Positions 62,380 through 64,000 of a stretch of 64,000 nucleotides of DNA are shown in pieces. The DNA is from Cyclobacteriaceae bacterium (GTDB lineage: Bacteria; Bacteroidota; Bacteroidia; Cytophagales; Cyclobacteriaceae), in contig JAEUTZ010000021.1 of assembly GCA_016787725.1 (NCBI GenBank), forward strand, positions 558,001 to 622,000, written 5' to 3'. The notes under the pieces are model-generated. The model was not told the DNA's origin, did no database searches, and was given only the letters and a program-made list of their open reading frames with translations. Position 1 is the stretch's first letter, and each line of letters opens with the position of its first letter. The translations under genes and the position numbers were made by a program.

Positions 62380-64000
62380 ATGACAAAGTCCTTCAAGCGC
62401 TATACCGTTACGGCTGCCCTGCCTTATGCCAATGGCCCCAAACACATCGGTCACCTGGCCGGAGCATACATTCCTTCCGATGTGTATGTGCGTTACCTGA
62501 GGTTGACGGGGCAGGATGTTATTTTTGTGTGCGGAAGCGATGAACACGGCACAGCCATCCCGAATCAGGCGCTCAAAGAAAATACCACGCCTCGGGCCAT
62601 CATCGATAAATATGATGACCTGATCCGCACTTGTTTTGAGCATCTCGGCATGTCGTTCGACATCTATCATCGCACCAGCGAACCCATTCATCATCAAACC
62701 TCGCAGGAGATATTTTTATCGCTCTACAACAAGGGGTTGCTCACGGAAGAGTCATCCGAGCAATACTTTGATCCGGAAGCCAATGTTTTTTTGGCCGATC
62801 GTTACATTGTTGGCACGTGTCCCAAATGCGGTCACACCAATGCCTATGGCGATCAGTGTGAGAAGTGCGGCTCTACCCTAAGCCCACGCGAGTTGATAAA
62901 CCCACGTTCAACACTCAGTGGAAAAAGTCCGGTGCTGAAACTGACCAAACATTGGTACTTACCCTTGGAGAATTATGAGCCTTGGTTGCGCGAATGGATT
63001 TTAAAGTCGCACCAGGAAGATTGGAAACCCAATGTATATGGCCAATGTAAATCTTGGATCGAAGCGGGTTTACAACCCAGAGCCATGACCCGCGACCTGG
63101 ACTGGGGCATAAAAGTTCCCTTGAAAGAAGCCGAAGGCAAGGTGCTGTATGTTTGGTTCGATGCCCCGATTGGGTATATCTCCGCAACACGGGCATTGTT
63201 CGAAGAAGTGCATTCGGGTCAGTTGAAATTTGCCACACCCAGACGGGATTTAGGGAAAGCTTCAAAGGACGATTGGAAAAAATACTGGCAAGGAAGTGAT
63301 ACCCGCCTGATTCACTTTATAGGCAAAGACAACATCGTCTTTCACTGCATCATCTTTCCGGTCATGTTGCACGCCACCGGGGAATACATCGTACCCGATA
63401 ATGTACCCGCCAACGAGTTCATGAATCTGGAAGGCGACAAGATGTCCACCAGCCGTGGGTGGTCGATCGAAATGCATGAGTACCTGGCCGATTTTCCGGA
63501 CAAACCCGATGTATTGCGGTATGCCTTGCTCACCAACTTGCCGGAAGCGAAGGACAGTGAATTTACATGGAAAGATTTTCAAGCCAAGAATAACAATGAA
63601 TTGGTAGCTATTCTGGGCAATTTTATAAACCGGGCAGTGGTGCTGACGCAAAAATATTTTGAGAACAAGGTTCCCCTGCAAAAGAATTTACAGGCAGTGG
63701 ATAAGAAGGCGTTGGAAGAGCTAAGTCAGTATCCTGCTAAGATTGCTGCTTCTATTGAAACCTTCCGCTTTCGGGAAGCTACCGCCAACCTCATGGATCT
63801 GGCACGGGTTGGAAATAAATACCTGGCGGAGACAGAACCCTGGAAGTTGGCGAAAACCGACCTGAACCGGGTAGGCACCATCCTGAATATCGCTTTACAA
63901 ATTGCGGCTTCGCTGTCGGTGGTGTGCGAACCCTTTCTTCCCTTTACTGCTCGAAAGTTGAAAGACATGTTGGGCGTGGGAGAATTACCGTGGGAACAGG
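62380..64000 (+). CDS. metG: Methionyl-tRNA synthetase, N-terminal part (cut by window edge)
   Basis: The ATG at 62380 opens [28 protein letters not shown], with HIGH as the class I signature, and about 540 residues lie within the window. The zinc-binding part has [18 protein letters not shown], and KMSTS is seen in [13 protein letters not shown]. This is the double-Cys-knuckle MetRS type. It charges tRNA-Met with methionine. The gene continues past base 64000, so the C-terminal end and any tRNA-binding extension are not visible. It follows the TPR kinase by 49 bp and has a CATCTTTG promoter-like element at 62350-62357. Confidence 0.97.
   Translation, partial: MTKSFKRYTVTAALPYANGPKHIGHLAGAYIPSDVYVRYLRLTGQDVIFVCGSDEHGTAIPNQALKENTTPRAIIDKYDDLIRTCFEHLGMSFDIYHRTSEPIHHQTSQEIFLSLYNKGLLTEESSEQYFDPEANVFLADRYIVGTCPKCGHTNAYGDQCEKCGSTLSPRELINPRSTLSGKSPVLKLTKHWYLPLENYEPWLREWILKSHQEDWKPNVYGQCKSWIEAGLQPRAMTRDLDWGIKVPLKEAEGKVLYVWFDAPIGYISATRALFEEVHSGQLKFATPRRDLGKASKDDWKKYWQGSDTRLIHFIGKDNIVFHCIIFPVMLHATGEYIVPDNVPANEFMNLEGDKMSTSRGWSIEMHEYLADFPDKPDVLRYALLTNLPEAKDSEFTWKDFQAKNNNELVAILGNFINRAVVLTQKYFENKVPLQKNLQAVDKKALEELSQYPAKIAASIETFRFREATANLMDLARVGNKYLAETEPWKLAKTDLNRVGTILNIALQIAASLSVVCEPFLPFTARKLKDMLGVGELPWEQ

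Overview
The window looks like a chromosomal segment of a Bacteroidota bacterium, probably a cytophagalean (Cyclobacteriaceae/Fulvivirga-like) with gliding or type IX secretion machinery. The evidence is gldA-gldF-gldG, a very large secreted protein with a gliding-motility-type C-terminal sorting domain, the DUF177-rpmF-fabH-efp-accB-accC cluster, FtsX/MacB-type permeases of the kind expanded in this phylum, few Shine-Dalgarno sequences, and TAnnTTTG promoter elements. No rRNA, tRNA, CRISPR array, transposase or phage gene was seen. Most of the window is ordinary core genome.

Layout. 1-834: the end of an alpha/beta hydrolase, then about 540 bp with no convincing gene. 834-5.6 kb: an unknown helical protein, a four-gene 2-oxoacid:ferredoxin oxidoreductase operon (delta, alpha, beta, gamma) bracketed by two similar small hairpins, and a Tat-exported sugar isomerase-like protein. 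5.6-9.2 kb (minus): secreted or surface proteins (DUF6588-like, head-GIN domain, a two-domain GH2-like lectin-type protein, a small periplasmic protein) with a permease C-terminal remnant between them. 9.3-18.9 kb (minus): three tandem FtsX/MacB-type permeases followed by a histidine kinase and a response regulator. The middle permease is broken by an in-frame TGA.

19-28 kb is an ion and respiration block: Kup K+ transporter, type II NADH dehydrogenase, a CaCA antiporter with VanZ, a CNNM/CorC protein, CorA and MscS. A polyprenyl diphosphate synthase follows. 29-36.8 kb: a TlpA-type thioredoxin protein, the gldAFG-DUF4340 operon and dnaN. 36.9-39 kb: an NfeD/YuaF-like protein plus flotillin. 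39-45 kb (minus): accC, accB, efp, fabH, rpmF, DUF177, a TerB-like protein and pdxA. 45-50 kb: rsmA, mgtE, a membrane-anchored pentapeptide protein, greA and HIT. 49.4-52.5 kb (minus): gpsA overlapped with a PlsB-like acyltransferase, and a small protein. 52.7-59.2 kb: the 972-residue type-B CTD protein, a DCC protein, fabD, folK (opposite strand) and sppA. 59.4-62.3 kb: three tiny exported peptides, two of them a tandem duplication, divergent from a TPR sensor histidine kinase. The window ends inside metG.

The genes suggest an organism that makes lipids through FabD/FabH/AccBC and a GpsA/PlsB-like route, glides or secretes by a type IX system, and devotes much capacity to envelope sensing. 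The most unusual local arrangement is the tiny-peptide cluster beside the orphan TPR histidine kinase. The broken permease and the permease remnant show active decay in the permease array. All assignments were made by reading the sequence; no database search was run.
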